A stretch of 64,000 nt of DNA. Source: VGJW01 sp035286125. GTDB lineage: Bacteria; Cyanobacteriota; Sericytochromatia; S15B-MN24; VGJW01. Both the position numbers and the translations under genes were made by a program. This document shows, piece by piece, positions 36,061-45,933 of this stretch. Each line of letters opens with the position of its first letter. Positions within the stretch are counted from its first letter, which is position 1. The DNA lies in the NCBI GenBank assembly GCA_035286125.1, contig JAYKIS010000033.1:57278-121277 (forward strand), read 5' to 3'. Below the pieces are notes generated by a model that was not told where the DNA came from, ran no database searches, and worked only from the letters and a program-made list of their open reading frames with translations.

Positions 36061-36940
36061 TGGCGGTGGCGCCCGCCGAGGCCGCGAGGACCACCGACAA
36101 GGCGGCCAGTTGCAGCCAAAGCAGGAAAGCCACCACGCCGCTAAGGCTGCCGTAGACTGCGTTCAGGCTGGAAAACTCGAGCAGGTACCACTGCAGGCCT
36201 GCAGACAATGGCAACCAGAGGCCGACGGTAATGAGCGCCGTCACCATGGCGTCACGCCAGGGTATCGTCCGATGCGGCAGGTACCTGAACAGCAGGACAA
36301 GGCCCAGCACCATGGCGAGGAATGGCAAGGTCGCCGGCAGTTGGTCCCAGGCGCGCGCAACTTGCTGGACCCAGCCGTCGGCGGCAATGCCGAGGCTTCG
36401 GAAGCGGGCGGCTGGCACCATGTGGGCCATGCGGCGCGGCAGGTCGGACAGCCCGAGGCGCAGCAGGATCTCGGCCAAGGCAAGGGCCAGGGTCGCGGCC
36501 GCGAAGACCAGTGCACGCAGTTCGCCCGTCACGACCGCCCACGGTCCCGTCGGGCGCTGGAATCCGTGTACGGCATCGAGCGCCGTCTGCAGGGACGAGA
36601 ACAGGCCTCGCCCCGACCAGATGAGCAGCGATACCGCGAAGAAGCCGAGGGCCCCCCTCGCCTCGACCACCTCGCCGATGGTATCCGCGAGGAAGCTCCG
36701 CTGCGCCGGCATGAGACCGGCCGAGGCCCTCGCGACCAGGTCTCGCGCCTCGCTCGGGTCCAGAAGATGACCGGCCATCGCCAGCAAGCCGAGGACCAAC
36801 GGGAACACGGCCAGCGCCGCATAGAACGCGATGGCTGCGGCCAGCATGCCACCCCGGACGGCGCCATAGCGGTCCGAGACCATGTCGCCCCACTGCCAGA
36901 GCCGCATCGCGAGGACGCGGATGCTGTTCCACGCTTGCAC
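36044..36940 (-). CDS. YihY/BrkB-family membrane protein
   Basis: About 298 aa with six membrane helices. Conserved text: GGMLAAAIAFYAALAVFPLV, LIWSGRGLFSSLQTALDAVH, LPHRTIPWRDAMVTALITVG and NAVYGSLSGVVAFLLWLQL. The family (once RNase BN, later shown unrelated) is of unknown biochemical role. GTG 36940 is chosen for GAGGA five bases upstream. A GTG at 37000 in the same frame would overlap glnS by 25 bases and is possible. It ends the run sodC-glnS-yihY. Confidence 0.85.
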   Translation of the reverse strand: MQAWNSIRVLAMRLWQWGDMVSDRYGAVRGGMLAAAIAFYAALAVFPLVLGLLAMAGHLLDPSEARDLVARASAGLMPAQRSFLADTIGEVVEARGALGFFAVSLLIWSGRGLFSSLQTALDAVHGFQRPTGPWAVVTGELRALVFAAATLALALAEILLRLGLSDLPRRMAHMVPAARFRSLGIAADGWVQQVARAWDQLPATLPFLAMVLGLVLLFRYLPHRTIPWRDAMVTALITVGLWLPLSAGLQWYLLEFSSLNAVYGSLSGVVAFLLWLQLAALSVVLAASAGATAIRASA

Positions 36941-36975
36941 CACGGTCCTCGGGATTTCCGCCTTGCCGCCGGGCC

Positions 36976-38676
36976 TCAGGCCCGGGACAGCTTGGCCCAC
37001 GTGTCCCGCAGGCCGACGGTACGGTTGTAGACAGGGCGCCCGGGCTCGCTGTCGGGGTCGACGCAGAAGTAGCCCTGCCTGAGAAACTGGACGCAGGTGC
37101 CCGCGGTCAGTTCAGCCGCGGCTGGCTCCAGGACCGCCTCGACGACCTTGAGCGAGTCGGGATTGATCGCGTCGGCCAGCTCCTCACCCTCGTCCAGGCC
37201 ATGGGGCTTGGCGAAGAGGTGGTCATAGAGGCGCACCTCACCATGTACGCCGTGGGCCACCGAGACCCAGTGCGATGTCCCTCGGACGACCCGGCCGTCA
37301 GGCGTGCCACCGCCGCGGGACTCGGGGTCGTAGGTGCAACGCAGTTCGGTAATGTGCCCCGAAGCGTCCTTCACCACCTCACGGCACGTGATGTAGTAGG
37401 CATGCTTGAGGCGAATCTCGCGTCCCGGTGCCAGACGGAACCACTTGGGCGGGGGATTCTCGGTGAAGTCCTCGCGCTCGAGCCAGATCTCGCGCCCGAA
37501 GGGCACCATGCGGGTCCCGTCGGCAGGGTTTTCGGGGTTGTTCTCGGCCTCGAACCACTCGACCTTGTCCTGAGGGTAGTTCTCGATGACGACACGCACC
37601 GGGTCGAGAACGGCCATGACCCGACGTGCGTTGGCATTGAGATCCTGACGGACGAAATGCTCGAGGTGCTCGTAGTGCACGAGGCTGTTGGCCTTGGAGA
37701 CGCCGATGGATTCGCAGAAGGCGCGCACGGCGGACGGGGAATAACCGCGTCGACGGATACCGGAGAGCGTCGGCATGCGGGGGTCGTCCCAACCCCGGAC
37801 ATGGCCGTCCTGCACCAACTGCAGCAGTTTCCGCTTGCTCATCATCACGTGCGTCATGTTGAGGCGGGCAAATTCGATCTGCCGGGGATGCGCAGGCACA
37901 GGAAGGTGCTCGAGGAACCAGTCGTAGAGGGGGCGATGATCTTCGAATTCGAGCGTGCAGATCGAATGCGTGATGCGCTCCAGGGCATCCGAGACGCAGT
38001 GGGCGTAGTCGTACATCGGGTAGACGACGTACTGTTCACCCGTGCGGTGATGATGAGCCCGCTTGATCCGGTAGATGGCCGGGTCCCGCATGTTGAGGTT
38101 GGGCGAAGCCATGTCGATGCGGGCCCGCAGCGTGCAGGCCCCTTCCTCGAACTCACCGGCCACCATGCGTGCGAACCTGTCGAGGTTCTCGGAAACGGAA
38201 CGACCGCGGAAAGGGCTTTCGCGCCCCGGTTCGGTCGGCGTGCCACGATAGGCGCGCATCTCGTCCGGCGTCAGGTCGCAGACATAGGCGAGGCCTTCCC
38301 GAATCAGGTGGCGGGCATACTCGAGCATCTGTCCGAAGTAGTCCGAGGCATAGTAGAGATGTCCGCCCCAGTCAAAGCCCAACCAACGGACATCCCGCTG
38401 GATGGCATCGACGTATTCCTGTTCTTCCTTCGCGGGGTTGGTGTCGTCGAAACGCAGGTGGCAGACGCCACCGAACTCACCCGCGATACCGAAGTTCAGG
38501 CAGATGGACTTGGCATGACCCAGATGCAGATAGCCGTTGGGCTCGGGCGGAAACCGCGTCGCCACCCGTCCCCCGTGCTTGCCGGACACGCCGTCGTCCA
38601 CCACGATCTGGCGCACGAAGTCGCGACTTGATGCGGGGCCCTCGGCGGCGGCCAGCGAACCGGCTTCCTCGGTCAT
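36976..38676 (-). CDS. glnS: glutaminyl-tRNA synthetase
   Basis: 566 aa from ATG 38676, preceded by a G-rich ribosome site. Class I synthetase: RFPPEPNGYLHLGHAKSICL (HIGH motif), RFDDTNPAKEEQEYVDAI, GWDDPRMPTLSGIRRRGYSP, and MMSKRKLLQL (KMSKS variant), then the two beta-barrel anticodon-binding domains. These features distinguish it from GltX. A bacterium with GlnS charges tRNA-Gln directly. The rest of the operon (sodC upstream, yihY downstream) is unrelated in function. Confidence 0.97.
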   Translation of the reverse strand: MTEEAGSLAAAEGPASSRDFVRQIVVDDGVSGKHGGRVATRFPPEPNGYLHLGHAKSICLNFGIAGEFGGVCHLRFDDTNPAKEEQEYVDAIQRDVRWLGFDWGGHLYYASDYFGQMLEYARHLIREGLAYVCDLTPDEMRAYRGTPTEPGRESPFRGRSVSENLDRFARMVAGEFEEGACTLRARIDMASPNLNMRDPAIYRIKRAHHHRTGEQYVVYPMYDYAHCVSDALERITHSICTLEFEDHRPLYDWFLEHLPVPAHPRQIEFARLNMTHVMMSKRKLLQLVQDGHVRGWDDPRMPTLSGIRRRGYSPSAVRAFCESIGVSKANSLVHYEHLEHFVRQDLNANARRVMAVLDPVRVVIENYPQDKVEWFEAENNPENPADGTRMVPFGREIWLEREDFTENPPPKWFRLAPGREIRLKHAYYITCREVVKDASGHITELRCTYDPESRGGGTPDGRVVRGTSHWVSVAHGVHGEVRLYDHLFAKPHGLDEGEELADAINPDSLKVVEAVLEPAAAELTAGTCVQFLRQGYFCVDPDSEPGRPVYNRTVGLRDTWAKLSRA

Positions 38677-38692
38677 GTCTGCGCCCCCCCGC

Positions 38693-39253
38693 CTATGGCT
38701 TGCCTTCGGGCTGCGTGGCGGGCAAGAGCTCGAGGATCGTGCCGCATGCCACACGAGGCCCCGCATTGCCTGCAGGGTCGGTCTTTCCATCGTCCGGCTC
38801 GGCATGGATGACGAGTGACGTGCCGTCCGCATCCAGGAGGGTGCGGTCGCCCTCCAGCAGCGTCACGCCCGGCACCGTGACGACGATGCTTCCGGTCCCG
38901 CCCGCACCGATTTCGATATTGGGCAGATCGCCGACGTGCGCGCCCCGGGGGTTCATGTGACCGTGCTCGCGGCTGTCCAGGTTGAGATGGACGCCCGCCG
39001 AGAGGAACTGCGGGGGCAGGCACTGGCCCACCTTGTGGAGGTGAAAGCCGTGCAGGCCGGGCTTCAGGCCCCGGACCTCGAGCCGGATTTCGACACCTGA
39101 CCCGAACTCGCGCAGGACGGCACGGCCGATTTCACGATTGTCGGGCGAGCGCAAGGGTGCCTCGGCAATAGCCTTGATATCGTTGCAACCCACGAGGGAG
39201 ACGAGAGCCGCCACCCCCACGACACCAGCAAAACCCAGCCCAACTTGTGCCAT
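38693..39253 (-). CDS. sodC: copper/zinc superoxide dismutase lipoprotein
   Basis: 186 aa. ATG 39253 has GGAGG six bases upstream and gives a lipoprotein signal (VVGVAALVSLVGC). Copper ligands lie in LHGFHLHKVGQC and LVIHAEPDD. Zinc and bridging His/Asp lie in LDSREHGHMNPRGAHVGDLP. The disulphide Cys pair is in GQC and VACGTI. It dismutates superoxide in the periplasm, anchored to a membrane. It is 20 bases from the MMPL stop; TACGAT at 39281-39276 may provide its own promoter. Confidence 0.95.
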   Translation of the reverse strand: MAQVGLGFAGVVGVAALVSLVGCNDIKAIAEAPLRSPDNREIGRAVLREFGSGVEIRLEVRGLKPGLHGFHLHKVGQCLPPQFLSAGVHLNLDSREHGHMNPRGAHVGDLPNIEIGAGGTGSIVVTVPGVTLLEGDRTLLDADGTSLVIHAEPDDGKTDPAGNAGPRVACGTILELLPATQPEGKP

Positions 39254-39273
39254 CGGACACCTCCAGCAGGGTT

Positions 39274-41538
39274 TCATCGTAGCACGGGGCGTCCGCCGGG
39301 CCACCAGTTCCAGCGGCCCGCCAAACGCATGAAGGCCGGCATCAGCAGGACCCGGACGAGCGTTGCATCCAGCAGGACAGCAACGGCCAACCCCAGGCCG
39401 ATCATCTTGACAATGGCGACTTCGGCCCAGGCAAAGCACCCGAAGACCACCACCATGATGGCCGCTGCGCTTGTGATCAACCCACCGGTCGCCGCCAGGC
39501 CCTCTGCCACGGCGAGGCCGTTGTCGCCGTGGGTCGCGAACGACTCGCGAATCCGGCTGAGCAGGAATACCTCGTAGTCCATGGACAACCCGAAGGTAAT
39601 GCAGAAGATGATGATCGGAATGGTTCGGGGGATGGCCTGCAACGGTTCGTCCATGCCGATAAGTCCGAGACCGATGCCCTGCTGGAAGACGGCAACCAGG
39701 ACTCCGTAAGCGGCACCGACCGCGAGCAGGTTCATGACGATGGCCTTGATGGGCACGAGGACGGACCGGAATGCCAGTCCGAGCACCACGAGCGTCACGC
39801 CCAGGACCAGGGCCAGTGCCTTGCGGAACGCCACGCTCATGTGGCTGTCGAAGTCGTTGTAGTACTGGGGTTCGCCACCCACCAGCACCCTGAAGGATGC
39901 GCCCGGCGTGACCTTGGCCAGATCACGGCTCAGTGCCTGTGCCCCCTCGAGGCCGAGCGCCTGGGTCGGAATCAGTTGGAAGAGCAGGGCCCGACCGTCC
40001 TTGCTGACGAAGGCCTCCTTGATTTCGGGCAGACGTGCGAGCGTCCGTTCCGGGTTGCGGTACAGCAGCATGATTTCCGGCAGGCCGAGCCCCTTGCGCA
40101 GCGTCATGGGGGAGAGCACGTCCGCGACGCCCTCGCGCGTCACGAGGTCACGAGCATAGGCGTGCAGGGCGGGCAAGTGGCCGACCCACAGCGCCGGCTT
40201 GCCGTCCGTGGCCTCGACCACGATCTGGATGGGCAGCATGGCATTTCTGGGCCCCATGCCCTCCAGCAGGTCGATACCCTGTCGGCTCTCCATCGCCTCG
40301 GGCAGCCAGCGCGTACTGCCGAACCCGAGCTTCATGGCCGACAGAGGCCAGATCAGGGCCGCCATGACCGCGAGGGCCAGCGCGAGCGTCCGCCATGGGC
40401 GCGCGAGCACGACCTCGGTCAACCGGAACCACGCGCGCCGCACGGAAGCACGACCCTCCGCCGGCACCAGGCGACGGGGCCAGTCGATATGGTTCCCCAG
40501 CGCAGCCAGCAACAGGGGAACGAGCGTCAATGTCGCCACTGCCGAGACCACAACCACGAGCATGCCGCCCACGGCGATGCTGCGCAGCTCCACCATGGGC
40601 GAGAACCAGAGCCCTCCCAGTGCGACGATGACGGCCACGGCGGAGACCAGGATGGCGGGTCCCGTACGGGTGAGGGTCCAGAGGGCAGCCTCGTCTGCAG
40701 ACCGGTTGCCGATGGCTTCCCGGAACCGGCTGACCATCAGCAGGCTGTAGTCGATGCCGACGGCAAGGCCCATCATCGTGACGATGTTCTGCAGCATCGA
40801 CGAGAGCGTCATGGAATGGGCTGCAAGCCAGGCCAGCCCCAGAGCAAGGGACGTGCCGACGAGGGCGATGGCCAGGGGAATCCCCGTCGCGGCGATGGAA
40901 CCGAAGGCCAGCAGCAGGATCAGGGCCGTCAGCGGCAGGGCCCGGACCTCGCCGACCTCGGCGTCCACGGCGCTGTGGTGATCGATGTCATGAAGCATCG
41001 TGGCACGCCCCGTCAGGACCAGCCGGCTACCCGGCACGGCGCGGGCAAGCCGCTCGGACAGCGGCTTCAGGCGCTCGCGAACCTTGGGAATCAGGTGTTG
41101 CTCGGCCTTGCTGTCCGTCACGCGAAAGCCGACCATCCACAGGCTGGTCTGGCGGTCGGGGGAGAGGAACCGGACATCCTTGCGGTCCTGCCAGCCCGTC
41201 ACGCGCCAGACTCCGGGCAGTGCGCCCAAGGCGACGGGAACCTCGTCCCGAATGGCCCGCACGACGGGATCGTCGATCTCCCGGCCGGGCGTATGCATCA
41301 CCACGAGGCCGTGCCGGGCATAGGGTGAAGCGAAGCGATCGCGCAGCAGGTTCTCGACCGCTTCAGAGTCGCTGCCCGGGATGGCCATCGACCCCTGGAA
41401 CAAGGCACCGGGCAAACGGACCGCACCGAGGGCACCCAGCAGAATGGCCACGACCCAGAGACCCAGCACCTGTTTGCGACGCGCCAGCAGGCCCCGGCCG
41501 ACACGCTCGGCCAGCGGCTGCAGCGAAGATTCAAGCAT
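39274..41538 (-). CDS. MMPL-family RND transporter
   Basis: 754 aa from ATG 41538, with GGAGG upstream; an ATG at 41565 is possible but lacks a ribosome site. Twelve membrane helices in two halves, each with a large extracytoplasmic loop after the first helix. The relay segments MMGLAVGIDYSLLMVSRFRE and FGLSMDYEVFLLSRIRES match MMPL proteins, which export lipids or other hydrophobic molecules using proton motive force. No lipid-synthesis neighbours, so cargo is unknown. TATCAT at 41569-41564 may be the -10 box; sodC follows. Confidence 0.9.
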   Translation of the reverse strand: MLESSLQPLAERVGRGLLARRKQVLGLWVVAILLGALGAVRLPGALFQGSMAIPGSDSEAVENLLRDRFASPYARHGLVVMHTPGREIDDPVVRAIRDEVPVALGALPGVWRVTGWQDRKDVRFLSPDRQTSLWMVGFRVTDSKAEQHLIPKVRERLKPLSERLARAVPGSRLVLTGRATMLHDIDHHSAVDAEVGEVRALPLTALILLLAFGSIAATGIPLAIALVGTSLALGLAWLAAHSMTLSSMLQNIVTMMGLAVGIDYSLLMVSRFREAIGNRSADEAALWTLTRTGPAILVSAVAVIVALGGLWFSPMVELRSIAVGGMLVVVVSAVATLTLVPLLLAALGNHIDWPRRLVPAEGRASVRRAWFRLTEVVLARPWRTLALALAVMAALIWPLSAMKLGFGSTRWLPEAMESRQGIDLLEGMGPRNAMLPIQIVVEATDGKPALWVGHLPALHAYARDLVTREGVADVLSPMTLRKGLGLPEIMLLYRNPERTLARLPEIKEAFVSKDGRALLFQLIPTQALGLEGAQALSRDLAKVTPGASFRVLVGGEPQYYNDFDSHMSVAFRKALALVLGVTLVVLGLAFRSVLVPIKAIVMNLLAVGAAYGVLVAVFQQGIGLGLIGMDEPLQAIPRTIPIIIFCITFGLSMDYEVFLLSRIRESFATHGDNGLAVAEGLAATGGLITSAAAIMVVVFGCFAWAEVAIVKMIGLGLAVAVLLDATLVRVLLMPAFMRLAGRWNWWPGGRPVLR

Positions 41539-41582
41539 GAGGCCCTCCGACGGCTCGCGCCCCATGATAGCCGTCAGCCGGG

Positions 41583-42296
41583 TCAGGGCCGGAAATGGTC
41601 GGGGGGCAGCGCCCCGTCCACGGTCCCTTCGAGCACATCGAGGCGGTAGACGGCCTTGTCACCCTCGTACATCTCGCGGACCCGAGGCATGCCGTCTGCG
41701 TCATCCAGCCAGAACACCTGATGCGTGATGCCGCGGGGACTGCCCGGTCCATCGAGCCACAAACCCGTGACCGACCGTTGCTGCCATCGTCCCGGGGGCA
41801 GCAGGCCAAGGCGGCAGTCGGGCCGTTCCAACTGCTCGAATACCCGGGTGATGGCAAGGGAGCGGTTGTCGTCCCCACGCAGGTCCATGAGGCGCGGGTC
41901 CTGGAGGGGCAGCGTGATCGACAGTGGAAACCCGAAGAATCGCGTGCGCACGTGGACGTCGTCCTCGCCGAACCAGACGATGCGTGTGCCCTCCGCACTG
42001 CGGGGCCGATCTGCAGAGAGAATGGTGTAGGCCGTCCGGTCCGGCTTCTCGAGCGCGAGGTCCAGCACCATCTGTGCCGTTTCCTCTCCCTTGCGGACCT
42101 TGACCCGGACCTTGCCGCGAAAACGCTTCGCGCTGGCAACGAGGGCAAGGAAGCGACGCACCACCGGGTGGTTTCGTGCCGATGCCGCGGGAGCCGGCTC
42201 GAGCTGGTCAGGGGGCTGGAGGACGCCGGCCCGCGCCTCGCCTGCGGAAACGAGCACCATCGACACAGCCAGAAGCAGGGCAGGAAGGACTGGCAC
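41583..42296 (-). CDS. LolA-like outer-membrane lipoprotein-sorting protein
   Basis: About 237 aa. GTG 42296, just two bases after the preceding stop, has GAGGT upstream and gives a cleavable signal (VLPALLLAVSMVLVSAGEARA). The mature part has a single open beta sheet pattern (FRGKVRVKVRKGEETAQMVL, HQVFWLDDADGMPRVREMYE), the layout of the LolA/LolB-like COG2834 family. These proteins bind acyl chains in the periplasm. It follows the PHP lipoprotein at the end of a five-gene leftward run. Confidence 0.65.
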   Translation of the reverse strand: MPVLPALLLAVSMVLVSAGEARAGVLQPPDQLEPAPAASARNHPVVRRFLALVASAKRFRGKVRVKVRKGEETAQMVLDLALEKPDRTAYTILSADRPRSAEGTRIVWFGEDDVHVRTRFFGFPLSITLPLQDPRLMDLRGDDNRSLAITRVFEQLERPDCRLGLLPPGRWQQRSVTGLWLDGPGSPRGITHQVFWLDDADGMPRVREMYEGDKAVYRLDVLEGTVDGALPPDHFRP

Positions 42297-42298
42297 GC

Positions 42299-43483
42299 CT
42301 ACCTCAAGTAGACGGGGTTGGTCAGCGCGGTCATCGACCACCAACGGTCAGGATGCTTGCGCAGCTCGACGCGCAAGAAGCCCTCGTCCGTCGTCCGGGC
42401 GGCCACGTCGAGCAGCCATTCGGCATCATCCCGGTCCAACCGCCGCCGGGTCAGCACACCACGCTTGCTGATAAGCAAGGCCGTCAGGCCCTTGCCGCCC
42501 TGGACCCGTATCCGGACCTTGAGCCTGGCAAGCCGTCCCGACAGGGGGAGGTCATCCCCCTGCAAGGCCTCGAAGCGTCCGTCGCCGTCGGCGTCGACCT
42601 CGAGGACGGGACGCGCTGCCCTTGCCGAAGCCAGGACCGAGACGTGGCCGCGCCGGATGGCGGCCTGAATGGCGGCGGGGTCACGCTGGGCAGCCAGAAC
42701 CATGTTGGTCGGCTTGTCGATTTCGTCATAGAAGTGGCCGTGGTTGTCCGTGCCCCCGAAGGCCGTAAGACGCTGGCCGCGCGCCAAGGCCTTGTTCCAC
42801 CAGGCCAGGGCCTCATTGTTGTGGATGAGGGGGCTGACCAACGCCCACCAGTGGTTCCACACCTCGACGGCGTGCGCGCGAGGGTCGGGATCAGGTTGAA
42901 GCCATTGGTTGTTGCGTGTGAATGGATGGTTGATGACGATGGTGGCCTTGCGCTCGGTCGCCTCGGTCAGCATCTGGTCGAGGCTGAAATGGGTCTCGAT
43001 GGGCTGGTCGCCCTCGAGACCCAGAAGACAGGCATGGCCGAGGACGGTCTCGCCCTGCTCGCGCAACGCGCCCCACTCCATGCCCCGGATCATCACGAGA
43101 TCGCCGGGGTTCTGGAACTCGGGCGACTGGGTGCCCTTCATCGTGTTGTGGTCCGTCAGGCTCATCGCATCGAGACCCGCGTTCCGCGCGGCCTGCATCA
43201 TGGTCGTCAGGGCCTTGCGACCGTCGAGATAGCCACTGTGGTTGTGGTGGGTCATCAGGAGCCACTTGCCCGGATGGGCATCCGGGACGGCAGGCCGTGC
43301 GGATGCGGGCACATCTCCCTGGCCATCCATCATGGCCATCGCCGCCGTGTCGCGGGGACCGTCCTCGTGCGGGCGGGGCGCAAGCGAGCGAGGCTGGTCG
43401 GAAGGCGACCCGCCACCGCAGCCCGCGACAAGAGCCGCCAGCAGGAAGCGGCGGACGCGGGTGCGGGGGGAGAGCGAAGGCAT
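42299..43483 (-). CDS. PHP-domain metal-dependent phosphoesterase lipoprotein
   Basis: 394 aa. Lipoprotein signal FLLAALVAGC (Cys near residue 22). PHP-type metal sites: LMTHHNHSGYLDG, DAMSLTDHNTMKG, MIRGMEWG, IVINHPFT, GGTDNHGHFY. The CehA/McbA-like family, to which extracytoplasmic PHP proteins belong, hydrolyses phosphoesters or carbamates. Anchored outside the cytoplasm. It lies 22 bases after the PQQ sugar dehydrogenase gene and 2 bases before the LolA-like gene; the substrate is unknown. Confidence 0.85.
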   Translation of the reverse strand: MPSLSPRTRVRRFLLAALVAGCGGGSPSDQPRSLAPRPHEDGPRDTAAMAMMDGQGDVPASARPAVPDAHPGKWLLMTHHNHSGYLDGRKALTTMMQAARNAGLDAMSLTDHNTMKGTQSPEFQNPGDLVMIRGMEWGALREQGETVLGHACLLGLEGDQPIETHFSLDQMLTEATERKATIVINHPFTRNNQWLQPDPDPRAHAVEVWNHWWALVSPLIHNNEALAWWNKALARGQRLTAFGGTDNHGHFYDEIDKPTNMVLAAQRDPAAIQAAIRRGHVSVLASARAARPVLEVDADGDGRFEALQGDDLPLSGRLARLKVRIRVQGGKGLTALLISKRGVLTRRRLDRDDAEWLLDVAARTTDEGFLRVELRKHPDRWWSMTALTNPVYLR

Positions 43484-43505
43484 GACCTATCCCCTTATCG
43501 CTGGG

Positions 43506-44735
43506 TTAAGGCTTGGTCTTGCGCGGTTGAGCAAGGTTTCTCCGGGGCATCAGCGTGCCGATGTTCCCGGCTTGGCTCAGGATCACGACCTCGCCAGCCC
43601 CGTCCTCGGCGAGCGCGGTGATGCGGCCGGGGGAACCGGCAAACCAGGGTGTCGCATCCTCGGCCTCGACAATCCGGCCGCCAACTTGCGTCAGGACGTG
43701 CAGGAAACCCGAGCAGTAGTCGCTGAAGAGATAGCGGCCCTGCAACCAGGGGAGGGCCTTGCCCCGGTACAGGACCCCGCCGGAGACGCTGCATCCGGCC
43801 TCGTGGCCATACTCCCACACGGGCCGGACAAAGGTGGGATCGTCGCACGGCCGTCGGAAGCCCAGGCAATGACCGCGACCCTCGACCCGGGACCAGCCGA
43901 AGTTGCTGCCCTGAAGGGCGGCGAAAGGTACGCGGTTGACCTCCTCCCACCTGTTCTGGCCCACATCGGCAATCCAGCAATCACCATTTCGCCTGTCGAA
44001 CACGAAAGACCACGGATTCCGCAGGCCGCGCGACACGATCGTGGGTCTGGCTTCCAGAGCGTCGACGTCGAGCGCCAGCAGCTTGCCCAGCAGGGACTGA
44101 GGGTCCTGTGCGGTGCCCAGCGGGTCATAGGCGCCACCGCCATCGCCCATGCCGATGTAGAGCCGGCCATCGGGGCCGAAGGCCAGGTGACCACCGTTGT
44201 GGTTGGGAAAGGGCTGACGAACCTTGAACAGGGTGCGTCGCCCGCGAACGACAGGCATCCCCTCGGCCGCGCCCAGCCAGGCCGCCGGGCGATCGAGTCG
44301 CCAGGCCGTGATCACCGTGTGGCCGTCGGGATCCGTATGGTTGGTGAAAAACCGGCCGTTGCGCAAGAAGCCCGGATGGAAGGCCAGACCGAGCAGGCCC
44401 TGCTCGGCGCCCGTACTGACTTCCCCGTGCAGGTCCAGCACGGGCCGGGCAGCCAGACGACCGGATCCGAGTGCTCGGACATACCCTTCCTTGTCGACGA
44501 CCCACCCCTCGCCGGCATCGGCCCCGAGGGGCGCGGCAAAGGCCACAGGCTGGCCTGCGGCCGGCCCCAGCCACGTCACGGAGGCACGGGCCAGACCATC
44601 ACGGTCCATGGGCCGCAACGGGGGCAGATCGGAACCGGCGGCAGGACCGGCCACAACCAGAGAAGCCGACATCAGGGCGACAGTCATTGCGAAGACCATC
44701 CGAGGCGTCGAAAGACAAGGTCGTTCAGGCCGCAT
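43506..44735 (-). CDS. PQQ-dependent sugar dehydrogenase-like protein
   Basis: 409 aa, secreted (hydrophobic segment MTVALMSASLVVAGPAAG). Six-bladed propeller of the soluble glucose dehydrogenase/HHIP type: GAEQGLLGLAFHPGFLRNGR, NHNGGHLAFGPDGRLYIGMG, SRGLRNPWSFVFDRRNGDCW, IADVGQNRWEEVN. The catalytic-base His and PQQ-contacting Arg positions are present. It oxidises aldose sugars in the periplasm if PQQ is available; PQQ genes are not in view. The ATG 44735 overlaps the MFS stop by 11 bases; an ATG at 44699 is also possible. Confidence 0.88.
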   Translation of the reverse strand: MRPERPCLSTPRMVFAMTVALMSASLVVAGPAAGSDLPPLRPMDRDGLARASVTWLGPAAGQPVAFAAPLGADAGEGWVVDKEGYVRALGSGRLAARPVLDLHGEVSTGAEQGLLGLAFHPGFLRNGRFFTNHTDPDGHTVITAWRLDRPAAWLGAAEGMPVVRGRRTLFKVRQPFPNHNGGHLAFGPDGRLYIGMGDGGGAYDPLGTAQDPQSLLGKLLALDVDALEARPTIVSRGLRNPWSFVFDRRNGDCWIADVGQNRWEEVNRVPFAALQGSNFGWSRVEGRGHCLGFRRPCDDPTFVRPVWEYGHEAGCSVSGGVLYRGKALPWLQGRYLFSDYCSGFLHVLTQVGGRIVEAEDATPWFAGSPGRITALAEDGAGEVVILSQAGNIGTLMPRRNLAQPRKTKP

Positions 44736-45933
44736 GGCGCACCGTCACCGAATGATTTCTCCGGACATGAAGGCTCAGGAAGGGCAAGGCCGGCAGCCCC
44801 ATCGCGAGGGCCGAGACCCAGAACATCGCGTCGGGCCGCTGTTGCTGCAGCCACGGGAAGAACCAGGCGCCGACGACGACGCCACCGGTGACACACGCGC
44901 CCAGCCCCCCGAGGATTCGGCCCCGCAAGGGGGTGGGTGTCGCCTGCACCGCGAGCACCTGCTGGGCAGGCATGGACCAGGCGAAGCCGATGCCCTCGGC
45001 AACGCATGAGACGAGGGGCACCACCGCCCCGGGCCAATACGGGTAGGAGGCGACGGATACGGCCTGCAGGCAGGAACCTGCAGCCAGCGGCAAGTAGGGG
45101 CCGACGCGATCGAGATGTCGCCCCACGCGCGCGGCCAGCAACACGGGTGGCAGCGCGAAGATGGCCCAGGAGGCGCTGATCAGCCAGCTTGTCGCACCCC
45201 GCGCCAGCATGAAGTCCGCCCACGTGGCCTCGTACATGCCCACCACCAGGCCCCCGCCGAGGGCACGAACCGCCAGCAAGCCCAGCACATCTGGCTGCAG
45301 GCGCGGCTCCTCCCCGGACGCAGGAGTCTCCCCGGCTTCCGGAACCTCCGTGGCAGCCACCCCACTGCGGGTGCCAGACGCCCGCCACGCCACGATCAAG
45401 GATGCAGAGGCGATCGCGAAGGCCGCGGCAAACGCCCCGCGCGGTCCCATCACCAGGAACGGGATGCCCAGAGCTGGACCCAGGGCATAGCCCGCACTCT
45501 GCGCTCCCGTCAGCCGCGCCACCCTGCTACCCCGGACATGGACAGGCGCCTGCTCGGCAGCGAGGGCAAGGGCTGCCGTCGTGGCGAGGGCTGCCGCCAC
45601 GCCTTCGAGGGCACGAAGGGGTACCAGCCCTGCCAGTCCTCCGACCCCCAGCAACAACAGACCGGCGACGAGCGCATGCAGGACGAGGCCAGCGACGAGC
45701 ACGGGGCGACGCCCCACCTTGTCGGCGAGCCAGCCACCGGGGACGTGGCTCAGCAGGCCTGCGACCATCGAGGCCGTGACCATCGCACTGATGACGACCG
45801 CATCACCGCCCGACTCGCGCGCGACCAGGGGCAGTACGGGCAGCGCCGCGTGGACGGCAGCAGCCTGAGCGCAAGCGACAAGATCGAGGCCATCGAGGCC
45901 CAGCCTCCGCCACGCCCCGCGCAGGGCGCCCAA
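44725..45933 (-). CDS. major facilitator superfamily transporter
   Basis: 402 aa, twelve membrane helices. MFS motif A is clear (GGWLADKVGRRPVLV after helix 2). The start is a TTG directly after the EF-hand gene stop (TGATTG) with no ribosome site, so it is translated by reinitiation or starts later. It fits drug/H+ antiporter-like proteins; substrate unknown. It is the second gene of the run EF-hand, MFS, PQQ dehydrogenase, PHP, LolA-like, all sharing overlaps or gaps under 25 bases. Confidence 0.85.
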   Translation of the reverse strand: MGALRGAWRRLGLDGLDLVACAQAAAVHAALPVLPLVARESGGDAVVISAMVTASMVAGLLSHVPGGWLADKVGRRPVLVAGLVLHALVAGLLLLGVGGLAGLVPLRALEGVAAALATTAALALAAEQAPVHVRGSRVARLTGAQSAGYALGPALGIPFLVMGPRGAFAAAFAIASASLIVAWRASGTRSGVAATEVPEAGETPASGEEPRLQPDVLGLLAVRALGGGLVVGMYEATWADFMLARGATSWLISASWAIFALPPVLLAARVGRHLDRVGPYLPLAAGSCLQAVSVASYPYWPGAVVPLVSCVAEGIGFAWSMPAQQVLAVQATPTPLRGRILGGLGACVTGGVVVGAWFFPWLQQQRPDAMFWVSALAMGLPALPFLSLHVRRNHSVTVRHAA